From Apis mellifera (Eukaryota > Arthropoda > Insecta > Hymenoptera > Apidae), in assembly GCF_003254395.2 (NCBI RefSeq), contig NC_037651.1, positions 6,950,001-7,014,000 on the forward strand: a stretch of DNA of 64,000 nucleotides, read 5' to 3'. The notes under the pieces were generated by a model that did not search any database, had not been told where the DNA came from, and was given only the letters and a program-made list of their open reading frames with translations. Positions 1-12,077 of the stretch are shown here, in pieces (positions within the stretch are counted from its first letter, which is position 1; each line of letters opens with the position of its first letter). The translations under genes were made by a program, and so were the position numbers.

Positions 1-977
1 AACAGCGACCAGATGTGGTCGCTTTGCTTTACGAGACATGTGTGTACAGGCCATCGGATGACACTTGCTATATTTAGTTCTGTGGGAAAAAGGGGTTCCA
101 CGCACATAATTACACCTACGCGAAACCTACCGCGTGTCTCTTTGAAAAATCCTTCTCGATTTTCCCTTCGTTCGTTCATTTTCTCGAGACAAGATAAAAA
201 AGAAAAAAACTCGTCGACGAGGAAAACAAACTCGTACGAATTCAATTTTTCACTCGAACCCCTCCGTTGCTTTAATTTTTACGTCGAAAAATATATATAT
301 ATGGTGTCTGCTTAAAAATAAACAATAACACCATTCTTATTTTTTAAAACGTTGAAGTTTTGAAATTTGAAATCCTCAATCTAATAGAGAGTTAAATACC
401 TGTCTAATTTATTTATCATCCGATTTTTAAGAGGTTCGATCAATTGATTAAACGAAGTAAATCATAAATCTGGCGAGAAGATTTACGTGAAAGAGATAGA
501 ACGCTTCGTATCGGAAATTCTTAGGTTCAGAGGGAGCCGTTCTAAAGCAAATAAATGTTTCCTCCCATTGCGAACGTTTGTTAATTCACCGAGGACGGTT
601 TCTCAGTCGAAATGAATCTCCATGATCCACGTGGCTGGCCCGTGTCCCATGTGGAATATTCTACAAGATCCCACGTGTGATCTTGACGGGGAGATCGCGT
701 GGGAAGGCGAGCGTCGCACGAAACGTCGCCAGCTGTTCACACGTGTCCTTTATGCGTGCATTACTAAAAATCCGCCGCGTTTCAAACGTCTCCCTTCTCC
801 CCTCCCTTCCCCTCTTTTCAACGATCTCACGATTCTCTTATCTCTTGTACTTGTTTCGGTGGAAAAGGAAATCGCGTGTATCTCCGATTTTTTTCATTTT
901 TTAGATTGTTTTATTTAATTCCCTTTCCCCCTTCTTCTTCTTTTTTTTCTCGATAAAAAGACGAGGAACTGTTTCAG
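1..977 (+). other. Intronic sequence upstream of the first visible exon (partial)
   Basis: This stretch ends in a pyrimidine-rich tract (about 920-976) and a TTTCAG acceptor that opens the exon at 978, so its 3' part is intron of the gene ending at 7577. No convincing exon is visible: the open frames here are short and lack coding codon bias. The notable content is a cluster of CACGTG words at 628-745. Whether the region also contains earlier exons cannot be settled without transcript data. Confidence 0.5.
628..745. promoter_or_regulatory. Cluster of three CACGTG E-boxes
   Basis: The canonical palindromic E-box CACGTG occurs at 628-633, 672-677 and 740-745, with a related CATGTG at about 650. 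CACGTG is the preferred site of Myc/Max-type and CLOCK/CYCLE-type bHLH dimers. Isolated CACGTG words occur elsewhere in the window (for example near 11453, 46113, 49625 and 60896), but not as a group. Function is inferred from spacing and clustering only. Confidence 0.3.
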
Positions 978-1062
978 ATCGACACGCCGATCGAGAACGA
1001 AGCGGACGTGACGTCGGATGCGAACAACCCCGAGTCCAGCTTCCCGGAAAAGGGTTTCAAGG
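978..1062 (+). CDS. Penultimate coding exon of an unidentified gene (C-terminal tail)
   Basis: The exon lies between a TTTCAG acceptor ending at 977 and a strong GTGAGT donor at 1063. In the frame starting ATC at 978, 27 of 28 codons are free of low complexity and about 80% end in G or C, which is the clearest coding signature in this part of the window. The encoded segment is acidic and polar (IDTPIENEADV... then NPESSFPEKGFK) and resembles a disordered cytoplasmic tail. It leaves one base (phase 1), which pairs exactly with the exon at 7555. A second frame is also open across the exon but has poorer codon use. I do not recognise the protein. The rest of the gene lies upstream of the window. 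Confidence 0.75.
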
Positions 1063-3169
1063 GTGAGTGAAAGAAAGAGCAGAAGGGTAGAAAATTATAC
1101 CGTGAAACTTATATCCCCCATTTAACATTTATCCTTCCGGATGCGTTGAAACCCGCGTAAACAATTCCTATCTCAATTTACATTTTCTCGTTTCCTTTCG
1201 CTTTCGTCGTTCGCGAAACTTTGGTTTGGAGAAGAAAGGAAAAGAAAGAATTACACGCGCGTAAACGAAGAAGAATTTGTCAGAAAACAAACGTGTAATT
1301 TGTAATAATTCATCGAAATCGAAATATGGAATAATATCTGTGCAAATTACTTTCCAAATATTCTCTCTCTCTCCGATTCAGATTGATTCGCAAATCTCTG
1401 ATTCGATAAGAAAATCTGTAAAATTTGTAAATCGCGCCGAGAATCGAAAAAAATAAATAAATTCGCATAATTCGCGCGACGGAAGTTGAAGTGAAACCAA
1501 GTTGGACAGCAGGAAGGAAGGAAGGAAGAAAGGAAGGATCGAATTAAGTCGGTCGCGTTCAGACATCCGACGAAACCAATCCACTTAACTCCCAACCCCG
1601 TTCAACCCAGCCCGAAGGGGGAGGCCGAGTGGAAAGGTCGTGGAAGGTTTTGTTCTCGAACAAAAATCTGACAAATATGCCGCGATTTGCCGAAGAATGG
1701 AGGCGAAGTACACTCGGCCACCCCCTTACCACGGGTTCCAAGGATTCTCCCAACCGTCCCTCCGCTTCCACAGAGAGGGTGGCGAGCAAAAGGGTGACTC
1801 TTAAATTACTTAGACCGAACAAAACGTAACAAATGACGGTGAATCGGGCCACTTATGCGATATTGGCCCATCACCGCCACCCACGTATATTGATACCGTC
1901 GCATTAGGGCTGCCAGACTCCCTCCCCTCCCCTCTCTCTGTATCCTCTCTTTCCTCTCGAAGAATTCTCCTCTCGGAGAAGAACCGTTTCTGCGATTTTG
2001 ATGGAACGGTGTCTTATTCTCTTCTCTTCCCCTCCTCGAATTTTTGCGATTGGAGGGGGATCGAGAAGTTGTATTTCGTTTCTTTAATCTTTTTCGAGGG
2101 AGGGAGGGAGGGAATGGGTGTATCGTTTCCAAGATTTGTAAAAGAAAGAAAAGAATCGTCTTCGAATTATTTGGACAGTTTCTTTCAATTCTTTTTGAGA
2201 TGATCGAATCGATCTCTTTCTTTCTCGGAGTGAAAGTGTTTTCTGCAAAGATACGGGCGGACGAGTATGGTGTGTTGTAACGCCACCCCCCTCGCAGTTT
2301 TCTCCGTTCCCAGACTCGGTTATTAATGGTTTTCGCGAACTCGGTTCATTAAGGAGCTCACGAAACTACGAGGAAACTACCCCCTCCTTCCCCCTCGCGG
2401 GCAACGTGTCGAAAACGGTGGCCGCGCACTAAATTAACAACGTATATTATTTCCAAAGGTTGCGCCGCTATTTTCGCCCTTCCCTCCCCGTCCAACTCGA
2501 TTTTTCGAATTTTTATCTTCCCTTCGATTTGGAAATAATTTCGAAGAAAATTATTATTCTCGATACTCGTGGCTATCAAATTACTCGTGGTTGTTGCATA
2601 GAATATTTGTTGAACATTTGGTATGAATTATTGAAATCATTTATCATAATCAATTTTTGGCATAATCGTGAATCTCATCTTCCACTAAAATTATCAATTG
2701 AAAACATACCCTTTTGAAATAACAATTCCCCAAAATATATCGAAATTACTTGTTCACAATCCCAATCATTATCGACATTAATAAATATTCTTCTCGAAGA
2801 AAAAAAAAAAGATTAACGAATTAATCAAAAAAAAAAATAACATTTTACGATTGCCATCTTCCAAGTGAAAACACTTATCGATTCTTGCATCGAATACGAG
2901 CAAGTGAAAATCATCGAAATCACTTTCTTTCAACGACTCGTAAACAATAAATTAATAATTACGAAATAACGATTATCCATTTGATGATAATGATGATAAA
3001 AATGGTGGCAACGATTCGAAGGGTTTTCAAAGGTTTTCAGCAGCTTCCTTTCAACGCACGTTCGTCGGTATCAATCTCCCCCTCCCCTCCCCTCCTTTTT
3101 TGCCAGCCGCTAGAATTACACGCGCTATTATCGCGGAAAAAAGCAGCGGCCGAGATAAGAAAGAAGCGA

Positions 3170-3314
3170 GAGGGAGGAGGGGAGGGGAGGGGAATTCGCG
3201 ATCCACCGGTCGCGGAAACCGAGAGATGAAGACATTATCGTGATCCGTGGCCGCGTGTTTAAGCGTGGCAAGAACGCAAAAGAAGGCGGGAGGGGAGGGG
3301 AGGGGAGGGGAGGG
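3170..3314 (+). repeat. G-rich tracts, (GGGGA)n with quadruplex potential
   Basis: Two G-rich runs, 3170-3192 and 3288-3314, consist of GGGGA units on the + strand and flank a GC-moderate core of about 95 bp. Each has at least four runs of three or more G with one-base loops, which fits the usual G-quadruplex pattern. Both lie inside the intron. Confidence 0.7.
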
Positions 3315-4279
3315 AGCGTGGGTCGGCGAAAGAGGGAGGAGATGGGATGCACCTGTCCACAGGCTCGCTAACAAGGAACATGACCCGGCGCGCGCAAGCG
3401 GAACTCGGAGCGCCGCCGTTCCTTGAAAAATATTTCTCAGCCGTGCGTGGAACGATGGCTTTCTCTCGAAATATTCGGGGAAAAACAGCCGCCTATATGA
3501 ATAAACTTAGAATCGGCTTGTACGCTTGTAATTGGCAATTAAGCGGGGCGACATTTTTAGAATTCTCGTTTTACGACCATTAGAATTTTAGCCGTTTCGT
3601 CGCCTTTTTTCTTCTTCTTTCTTCATTCAGCCGTGTTTACGTTTACAAACGAACGAACGTCGGAAAGGAATCGTTTTATCGATCGAATCGATAATTCAAT
3701 TTATCTCTTTCAATTTCCATTCCAATGAAAATTCGGTTATTGTATCACTTGGAAAATTATTTTCCAAGAATTTTTACAATTTTTTTTTTTTACAAATCCA
3801 TCGTATCCTCGTGCAATCGATCGAAACAATCCAAATTTGTATCCGTTGAAGATCGGTTTTAGAAAAACCGAAGACGAAATACTTTACCGACTTAAGGTAA
3901 AAAGAAAGAAATTCAATTACCCGGTTTGATTTTTCGCATCGCGTTTCTCGCAATTAGAGGCGAGTCGAAGCTCTCGAGGATTGTTGAAGATTCGCTTCCC
4001 TCCCGCTTTCAGGGAACACTTTTTCTCCATCCCTGTCGTCGTTCCGCGGCGGCCAACTCCGCACGCCCGTGGAATCATTCTAGGCCAAAGGAGATAATGC
4101 AATAATAAGTATAAGTTAGGCGGAGAAGTGGGGGGGGAACGAGCGCCCCTCGCAATCTTCGGTGCCGGTTGATTATTATGTCGTTCCGGACGGGCCTCGA
4201 GCATTTTCACCACCGCTACTCTCTCAATGGCTTCGTTGCGTTTTCTCGCGGAGTTACTCGAGTTCTCCTTCTTCTTCTT

Positions 4280-4700
4280 CTTCTTCTTTTTTTTCCAGGA
4301 TTGTGAGATTTTTTGAGAAAAGGTATCGGTTCGAGGAACAGGTTTCAAGCTTTTCGTAATCTTGCTAAGAATTACGTATACGTGTCAATTCTCTTCATTC
4401 GAGTTTTTCGAGGATTTCATCGTCTTCCTCATGTTTTTGAGAAAAGTTCATCATATTTGTAAGCAAGAGTTTTTGTGATTTTATCAAACGATAGCAAAAA
4501 TTCGTGAATACAAATGCCAATTCGAGAATTGGCCTTCTTCTTTTTTCCCAGGATTGTGAGATTTTTGAGAAAGGAAGAGTTTTTAAGTTTTAATAATTTT
4601 ACCAAAAATAAATACATGAATGGCTTCACTCGAGATCTTCTTTTTTTCAGAGTTGTTGATTTTTTGAAAAAGATTGAAGGGGAACTTTTCAATCATAAAT
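4280..4700 (+). repeat. Degenerate repeat of pyrimidine tract plus AG plus GATTGTGAG-like words
   Basis: A similar block recurs at about 4288, 4545 and 4645: a T/C run, then CAG or CCAG, then GATTGTGAG or GAGTTGTTG, then a T-run and TTGAGAAA or TTGAAAA. The first two copies match over about 30 bp. Each looks like a splice acceptor, but no open frame with coding bias follows any of them. I read this as a decayed local duplication in an intron. Confidence 0.45.
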
Positions 4701-5929
4701 ATGTCTCATAGAACCACTTCATCGAATCACTTGTCGATTTTCGCGAAATTGAAAATAATTTTTAACAATTTTACCAGCGGAAATTGTTAATAAATTTCAC
4801 TCCTTTCCCCCATAATATTTTTCTTACGTCACTTCTCACACCATCTTCCCTTTCTTCTTTCTTCAAATTCATTTGCAAACTCTTCTCTCTTCTTTTCAGA
4901 GAAAAGATATCGTTGCAATTTAGAAAGTTCGATACATAAATCGATGTACGTTTTCGTAGAATCACTTCGAAAGCGAGGCTCGAGGAGATAAATTTCGAGG
5001 AAAATAGGGAAATGATTGTTTTTCGTAATTGTAGCGTGGAAGGCGAAGGTCAAGCGCGGAGAAATGGAGGGCAAAAACGTCGGCGGTGAAATTGATGGGA
5101 ACGTCTTATTTCGAGGGCCGCCGCTTCTTCCTCCCTCTCCCCCTCTCCCTCCTTATTCCCTTCCTCGCTTTTGTCTCCACTCTCGTCTTGGCTGACTATG
5201 ACAAATAATTGCCGAAGCTTAACATAAGCCAGAGCCGGTATACTTAGCTAATAGCAAAAAAAGAAGAGGGAAATAGCGACAAGTTTTAACTAAGTGTGTC
5301 CTCTCCTTTTTCCAAGGAGCGCTGCGTGCCACGCAATCGGCAGAGGTCTTTGCCTTCCCTCCCCTCTCTGAATCCCCTCCTCTCCCCCTTGAAATCTTCT
5401 GCAAACGATAGATCGTTTCGTAATTTTTTCTTCAACCGATCGATATTCGATTCGAGCAACGACGACGACAATTATATTTCTTGGAAGATGGAATTCTAGA
5501 AAATTGAGAATATTGAATTTCGAAATATAAATTGTTCGACGAACGAATCGATGTTCAAAAATTAAATGGATAGGAAGAATGTATTTTTCCTTTAGTATTT
5601 TTCTTTTTTTACATCGGTTGATGACATTTTTACGGTTAACGGGACGGGAGAGGAGGGGGAGGGGAAAGAGAGAATTATCCGAGAGAAACGAGTTTCCAGT
5701 ATTCCGACGACGGGGCGAGTTATTCGAGCAGAGAAGCAGAGTGTTGAACCACCGCCTGATGCTACTAAACGCTGGATCGACGTGCATGCGTGACACCCTT
5801 CGTCATTTTCGTCGTCACCAGTCGTCCTTAATGTGAATTTAAGAAGCCCCGCAAACGACCGTCGATCCTGCATTTCCATCGTTACTCGTTTTAAATTATT
5901 CCTCGTCTTGCCGCGTTTCAACTCCCCCC

Positions 5930-7045
5930 CCTTCTTCTTTTTCTTCTTCTTCTACCAACTCGTTTCACGTACCCAATGTACACTTATTTCCCTCGTATTC
6001 CGTAATAATCTAGGAATATTCCATTGTCCAAACCATCATCGACAAATATTTTATTCTTTCAATTACACATTTATTTTCACCTCGTCTTTATCTTTTTCCA
6101 ATTATGCGACTGTATATATTTATTTTTATCATCGACATCCCTCCTCGATTAAAAAATTCTTCTTCTTCTTCTTCTTTTACTTCTTCTACCAACTCGTTTC
6201 CTGTAATAATCTAGGAATATTCCATTGTCCAAACCATCATCGACAAAATTTTATTCTTTCAATTCTTTCAATTATCATTTATTTTCATCTTTATCCTCGT
6301 CTTTATCTTTTTCCAATTATGCGACTGTATTTATTTTTATCATCGACATCCCTCCTCGATTAAAAAATTCTTCTTCTTCTTCTTCTTCTACCAACTCGTT
6401 TCACATACCCAACATACACTCGTAATAATCTAGGAATATTCCATTGTCCAAACCATCATCGATAAAATTTTATTCTTTCAATTACATATTTATTTTCACC
6501 TCGTCTTTATCTTTTTTCAATTATGCGACTGTATATATTTATTTTTATTATCGACATCCTTCCTCGATTAAAAAATTCTTCTTCTTCTTCTTTTACTTCT
6601 TCTACCAACTCGTTTCATATCCAATATATACTTATTTCCCTATATTCCGTAATAATCTAGGAATATTCCATTGTCCAAACCATCATCGACAAAATTTTAT
6701 TCTTTCAATTACACATTTATTTTCACCTTTATCCTCGTTTTTATCTTTTTCCAATTATGTGACTGTATATATTTATTTTTATCGTCGACATCCCTCCTCG
6801 ATTAAAAAGTTTTTCTTCTTCTTCTTCTTCTTCTACCAACTCGTTTCAACGTACATTTATTTCCCTCGTATCCCGTAATAATCTAAGAATATTCCATCAT
6901 CAAAACCATCATCGACAAAATTTTATTCTTTCAATTACACGTTTATTTTCATCTTTATCCTCGTCTTTATCTTTTTCCAATTATACGACCGTATATATTT
7001 ATTTTTATCACCTTATGACATCCCTCCTCAATTAAAAAATTCTTC
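5930..7045 (+). repeat. Minisatellite array A, unit about 200-227 bp, about 5 copies
   Basis: The word GTAATAATCTAGGAATATTCC (allowing one or two changes) recurs at about 6001, 6202, 6421, 6648 and 6874, giving spacings of 201, 219, 227 and 226. Each unit carries a CATCATCGACAAA block, a TTATTTTCA tract, a CCTCCTCGATTAAAAAA block, a (TTC)n run and ACCAACTCGTTTC. Length differences come mostly from the (TTC)n run and from loss of a short segment in copy 1-2. The array lies inside the last coding intron. Confidence 0.92.
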
Positions 7046-7554
7046 TCGAAGAATTGAAATCGAGGAATCGCGGGAGCAAAACCGAGCGCTCGATCGAGCT
7101 TTTTTTCGAGGGAAAGGACAAAAGGACGAGGCGTTGGATTGGCCCTTGGTCGTGACCTCCCCTCCCTCTCTTCCTCATGGAAAAACATTTCGGAAAAGTC
7201 GGTCGACCGGGAACCGCCATTTCGACGTCCATCTCGATTCTGCAGGAAACCGGAGACATTGCGCGAACCAAATATCCGGACACTTTTGTGTCGATCGAGA
7301 AGAGAAAAGAAAAATGAACTCTTGGTTGGCTAATATTTCTTCGAGACGAGGTATATGTCATTGACACGCGAATCTCTCGAAATCGTGCGAATTGAATCGA
7401 TGTCGTCGGATGAATTATCAAAGTAAAGGAAGGAGATTGAAATATAATCGCGGAGGAGGAGAGAAGAAGTGTCAAAATATCCTAATTCCGTGTATTATTT
7501 ATTCCATTGTCGGAAGTATATAATAATAAATAACGATATTTCAAATTGTTCCAG

Positions 7555-7577
7555 GAACCGAATTGGTGCCGAGTTGA
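7555..7577 (+). CDS. Terminal coding exon with stop codon (7 residues)
   Basis: After the TTGTTCCAG acceptor ending at 7554, the bases GA complete the glycine codon begun at 1062. The frame then reads T-E-L-V-P-S and stops at TGA (7575-7577), so the predicted C-terminus is ...KGTELVPS. The phase match and codon bias of the preceding exon support this frame. The other frame open through the first exon would continue to a TAA near 7636 here, adding about 25 residues, but its first-exon codon use is worse. A terminal coding exon this short is easy to miss. The gene is not identified. Confidence 0.6.
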
Positions 7578-7692
7578 TCTGCGTCATCAAGGATCAGAGG
7601 ATAGGCAAATTGCTTTGTGGCGGAACGTTTCAATAACGATAGTCGATTTAACATAAAATATTTTTGTACACGAGTTATCATATATTACATAC

Positions 7693-7723
<31 letters not shown>

Positions 7724-8922
7724 TAATCTGTATAATATACAGAGGTGTGTCGAAGATGAGATGAGATGAGATGAGATCAGGCTTTATAAGAAAAAGGGTA
7801 TCGTGTGCAAGGAAGGTGGAGGAAGGAAGGAAGGAAGGTTAACAATCGTGGAAAAGAAAAGAAAAAAAAAAAAAAAGAAAGGAAATCAAACGACCGCACG
7901 TTTTTTTTTTTCTTTTAAATTGTTATATACTCGATTATTATTTTATCAACGCACAGAGAAATGGGTGCAATTATACGGGGAAATAGGCGTTGAAGGCGAC
8001 AAAGGAATCCAAAGACGATATATTCGATATATATATATATACACACATACACACACGTACACACAAGCATATTTCCTTTCGGCTAAATATTTCTATTCGT
8101 GCTACGGTAAAAATGAGGTGCAAAGAGAATGCGTGGCTATAAGGAAAGAAGAGATTATTTGCGAAGAGACGGCTTCATTGTGAATGATCGATAGATGAAT
8201 TCCGTTAGATTTTAGAGAATTTTTCCATTACATTCTTTAAAAAAGATATTGTATCGTCTCATCATTGTTTCGCTTTTTCCTCTCTCTTTTTTCTCTTTCT
8301 CTTCCTTTTGGAAAATTTTTTGAACGGGAAGAAAACTTTGTCGATCTATTTTTTGTTTTCCTTTTTATACAATCGTTTATATATTTATTTAAAGCAATTA
8401 TCTAATGTAACAATTAATCAGCATACATATGTATACACACACACATATATATATTTTTATCAAATCGAGATCATGAGAATTAATCTTCGAACAGGGGGAT
8501 TCGGTCATTTCCACGAGCCATCCCTTCGCATTTTCGGATGAAATGGTGCTGACGCAGAATTTATATTATTATTATTATATACATATATATATATATATAT
8601 AAAACATATATATATTTTTTTTTCTTTTTTTTTTTTTTTTTTTTTTTGAGAGAGAGACTTTATTCGAGTTTGGGTAACGACTAACACGCTTTTACATTTA
8701 TATTAATATTATTATACATATACATATACATACCACGGAGAGAGTTTGGGTGCACGAGGAGAAATGGGATGCGCGAGAGAGTATTGTGCAGAGAGTTTAA
8801 TCGGTGCGCTCAAGCGATTGTTCGGTGTTTAATCGTTTTTTAAACGTAGAGACCAGAGTTATAGGGAACGCAATATTCGAGAAGCTTTTTTTTCTTTTTG
8901 TTATTTTATTTATTATTATTAA

Positions 8923-8953
<31 letters not shown>

Positions 8954-9275
8954 TTTTGCGCATTTTTCAATCAATACTACTACTACGAATACCTTTAGCG
9001 AATTTTTTTCCGGCTCTCGATGTATCACAATTGTATATGGCTGTCTCGTATACATAGACAATGGTTATTAGAACGCGTTGAAGAAGAATCTAGAAGATCA
9101 TTAGGAAATAATTTACATACTTGTTCGTCGTAGAAGCTGAAAATAAAAATGGCAAAGTAGTACTGATCATGTATACGTATACACGAATTAATTTATTATT
9201 CCTTCATCACCGAATATTCCATATATTTTCTCTCGTCGTTTTTCAGATTTTTAATATAACGAATAAAATAATAAT
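7578..9275 (+). other. Probable 3'UTR, AT-rich
   Basis: No coding frame follows the stop. The sequence turns AT-rich, with TA, CA, GAGAT and ATT microsatellites and a poly-T run. The first AATAAA words on the + strand after the stop are at 9142 and 9262; either could end the transcript, giving a 3'UTR of roughly 1.6-1.7 kb. The exact end is inferred. Confidence 0.4.
7690..8960 (+). repeat. Microsatellite cluster in the putative 3'UTR
   Basis: Simple repeats are packed here: TA-rich 7690-7731, GAGAT units 7754-7777, GGAA units around 7812-7838, TA followed by CA around 8026-8066, TA 8577-8602, a poly-T/TTTC run 8617-8647, and (ATT)n 8911-8953. None has coding content. Confidence 0.85.
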
Positions 9276-11640
9276 AATAATTTCAAATGGTAAGAAGATT
9301 TTAATTTTTGTTCGCAATTCCTCTTGGATTTTATTTATTTATTTCCTTGTTTCTCCGAGAGGAGAGGCAGGAAGAAGAGGAGGAGCCAAGGAAGAATTTC
9401 GAGGGGATTAAGCGAAAAACTATTGGGATTGTTTATAAAGGTGTTCAACAAATAGCCAGCAACGCGGGAACACGTGGAAACACGTTCAATCAAGATTAGA
9501 ACTCGCATGCGGGATCCTTCGTAATACGAATTAGGGGAAACGCTTGATTGCCGTGGCATTTGTAAGGATTAGGAAAGAAAATAAGTGAAAAGAAGAAGAA
9601 GAAAAAAAAAAATCCCGAATTTCCTCTCCTTAATAACAAAATCCTTAAACAAATCGATCAGAATGAGATATAATTATTGAGATGATGAAATAAAATTTAT
9701 CTCACCTTTAATGATATATATTTGTAATTATGAATTTAAAATTTTCTCTTCCGTCTCTTCGTTATTCCTTTATTTATTTATTTCCTTGAAAAATAAATAA
9801 ATAAATAAAGGTTTAAGGGTAAACACGGCGTGGTTAAGATTCCGAAAATTGGTAGCTGTTAATTAATTAACGCGTTCCGCGACGGGACGACGCGAATCCC
9901 GGATTTACAAGCAAGTTTAATTACTCGATGGTAAGTTTAATGCAGTTAGGCCTATTGAACCGTCGGCAAGATTGTTTTCCAAAGTAAATGAGGCAATGAT
10001 GACTCGAGGATTCGGGACCACCTAGAAACCAGCCAGAGGTCCTTCGTCCTCGCCTTTAAATCCCTCCAGAACTAATTAACGTACGAGCATGCACGATGCC
10101 TCTTCCTCCACATCTAGGTTTCGAGGCCGTCTTTCATTATCCTAGATTCAATCCCAATTCCGATATTTATTTCTTTTCAGAATTTCGAACTGCTGAAAGA
10201 AGAATCTATCGACACGAATGTTCGACGAAAGGGAAATTTCTCTCGTTTCGAAAAACGATCCTGGATCGAGATGGAGGAAGGAGGGTGTTGCAGACGTCGA
10301 GCAAAAAAAGGATCTTTCGCGTTTGGTTTTATCGTTGGGAAAGAAAACAGAAACTCTCCCTTCCTTGCGGAGAGAAAGAGAGAGAGAGGAGGATGCTAAA
10401 AAAACGTTGGAAGAATCGGGAAGAGTGGAAAGAAAAGAGGAGGAGGAGGAAGAGGGTGGTTGCCAAACAAGTGTTGGCCGTTTCCTCGACCTTGCTCCAA
10501 CTTTCTCTCTTCGATGCTTCGCCTGGCCATCCGCTTTAAAGGGTTGAACTGGCCGAAACGCTTCCGCGTGTTGCAACGATTTTCGCGCCAGAAACTTCGA
10601 TCAGGATCTCGAACCAGTGCCGATCTTTCCTTCGGGATCCGCGTCGAGGACAAAACTATCCCCGCGCGGGGAAACAATAGGGGGGGAGAGACTGGCGAGT
10701 CAAACGCAAAGCTGAGATGACAAATGAAAGGAGATCTCTCGTCGCGTGGGCGGAAGACTGTTTCTGTTTGTAGCTTTCTCCCTTTCGTTTCTCTTCGTGT
10801 TTCCATCTTGGACGAGTTCTTCATTAGACACCCTCTTCTCGATTTTAGATTTTTTTATTATTGAAATTGAAGAGCGAAAATTATCGTCGACGAACAAGTT
10901 TCGATTGTTCACGAAAATATTTAACGTGAAATATTACTGTTGGAGATTGATTAATTATCGAGGAGGAAGAACTCTCTCGAGGTAATTTCGCTCTCGAAGT
11001 AGAAAGTAGAGAGATCTGGATCCGTTCTTCGAAAAACGGATCAACGTTCTCGCTGTTGCGTTTATCCGTAATTGGTGGAAGAAAGAAGAGGAAAAAAAGA
11101 AAGAAAGAAAGAGAGAAAGAAAGGAGGAAAAAACGGAAATGAACGGAGGAATTTCTGTGAAGGGAGAAAAATAGTTGCTCGGTTCGGGAATGCAATTTGT
11201 TCCAAATTCCAGAAGCGCGACTTAGCGATGATTGGGGTATGGTAAAAAGAAAACGGGCGTGTAACGAAGGTAGAGAATAATCGAGTTTGCTCTCGGTGGC
11301 TGGATGAACATTCCAAAGTAGTTGGCCGTAAACGGTGCTCACTTCGACCTGGCAGGAACATGTTAATTAGCGGTAATTAAAGCGCGCTCGTTGCCCGCTA
11401 TCCGCCCTGCATCGCCAACCTCTCCCTCTCCCTCTCTCCCCCCGTTTTCCACTCCACGTGGTTTATCTCTTACCTGGAATATCTCCCTTCGTTACTCCTT
11501 CCACCTGATATCCTTCCCCATAATTAATAAGATAAACTACACACCTTTATATATATATTTCGAAACGAGTATTTAAAATTTATCCCTGAAAATATATATA
11601 TATATCGGAAATATGTAATCGTCGAAAAGAGGATAGAGGG
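9276..11640. other. Intergenic or distal noncoding, no gene seen
   Basis: The region contains (AAAT)n at about 9788-9810 and moderately GC-balanced, enhancer-like stretches at 9820-10080 and 10540-10730. Purine-rich tracts around 10370-10460 and 11085-11130 produce long but low-complexity open frames rich in E, K and R on one strand and S, F and L on the other. I see no supported exon. Confidence 0.5.
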
Positions 11641-11800
11641 GAAAAAAAGCGGGGACGACGCGACCAAGTTTCTTCAGGAGTGGGGAGGGCAAAAAGAGGA
11701 CGAGAGCGGAGGGGGGAGGAGGGAAGAGACGGCGTCGTCGTTAACCGACGACGGGGTAACAATTCCAGCCGCGAGCGAACAATAAGAAATCATACGAGCC

Positions 11801-12077
11801 GTCCCGTCCCGTCCCGTCCCGTCCCGTGGCGGGGCAGGGCGCGGTGTATATAACGTCGGCTGCCATATTTCTTCCATTCCACGAATCCCGGGGACGTTGA
11901 TAACCGATCGATTAATTCGAGCGGGGGCCCCGTCCTCCGCGTCCATCGCCTCGAAGGAAGGCATCGGCATCTCTCTCTCTCTCTCTCCTCCTGATCGCCC
12001 CCTTCGTTTTTTTCCCCCGCGTGTTCGGGGCCTCCTCCTTAAGTCGGATCGCAGCAGCAAGATGGCCGCGGGCCCCG
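11801..12077 (+). promoter_or_regulatory. GC-rich TATA promoter-like segment with possible short first coding exon
   Basis: A (GTCCC)n run at 11801-11827 is followed by a TATA box, TATATAA, at 11847-11853. Pyrimidine-rich CTTCCATTCC lies about 25-30 bp downstream, where a start site would be expected. A GC-rich leader with a CT run (about 11970-11988) leads to an ATG at 12062 in the favourable context CAAGATGG. It encodes MAAGP and one more base before a GTAAAT donor at 12078. Unspliced, the frame stops two codons later. It could start an upstream isoform of the gene at 30406 or a separate transcript. No downstream partner exon was found. Confidence 0.3.

Larger units (their letters stand above)
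1063..7554 (+). other. Last coding intron, about 6.5 kb
   Basis: The intron is bounded by GTGAGT at 1063 and TTGTTCCAG ending at 7554. It holds only noncoding sequence that I can support: G-rich tracts near 3.17-3.31 kb, a degenerate repeat at 4.28-4.70 kb, and a minisatellite at 5.93-7.05 kb. Predicted frames over polypyrimidine or repeat sequence (for example 5833-6878) come from repeat composition and are not genes. Confidence 0.65.

Noticed and set aside
5833..6878. Long Phe/Tyr/Ser-rich + strand frames
   Set aside because: They are translations of minisatellite A and its (TTC)n runs.
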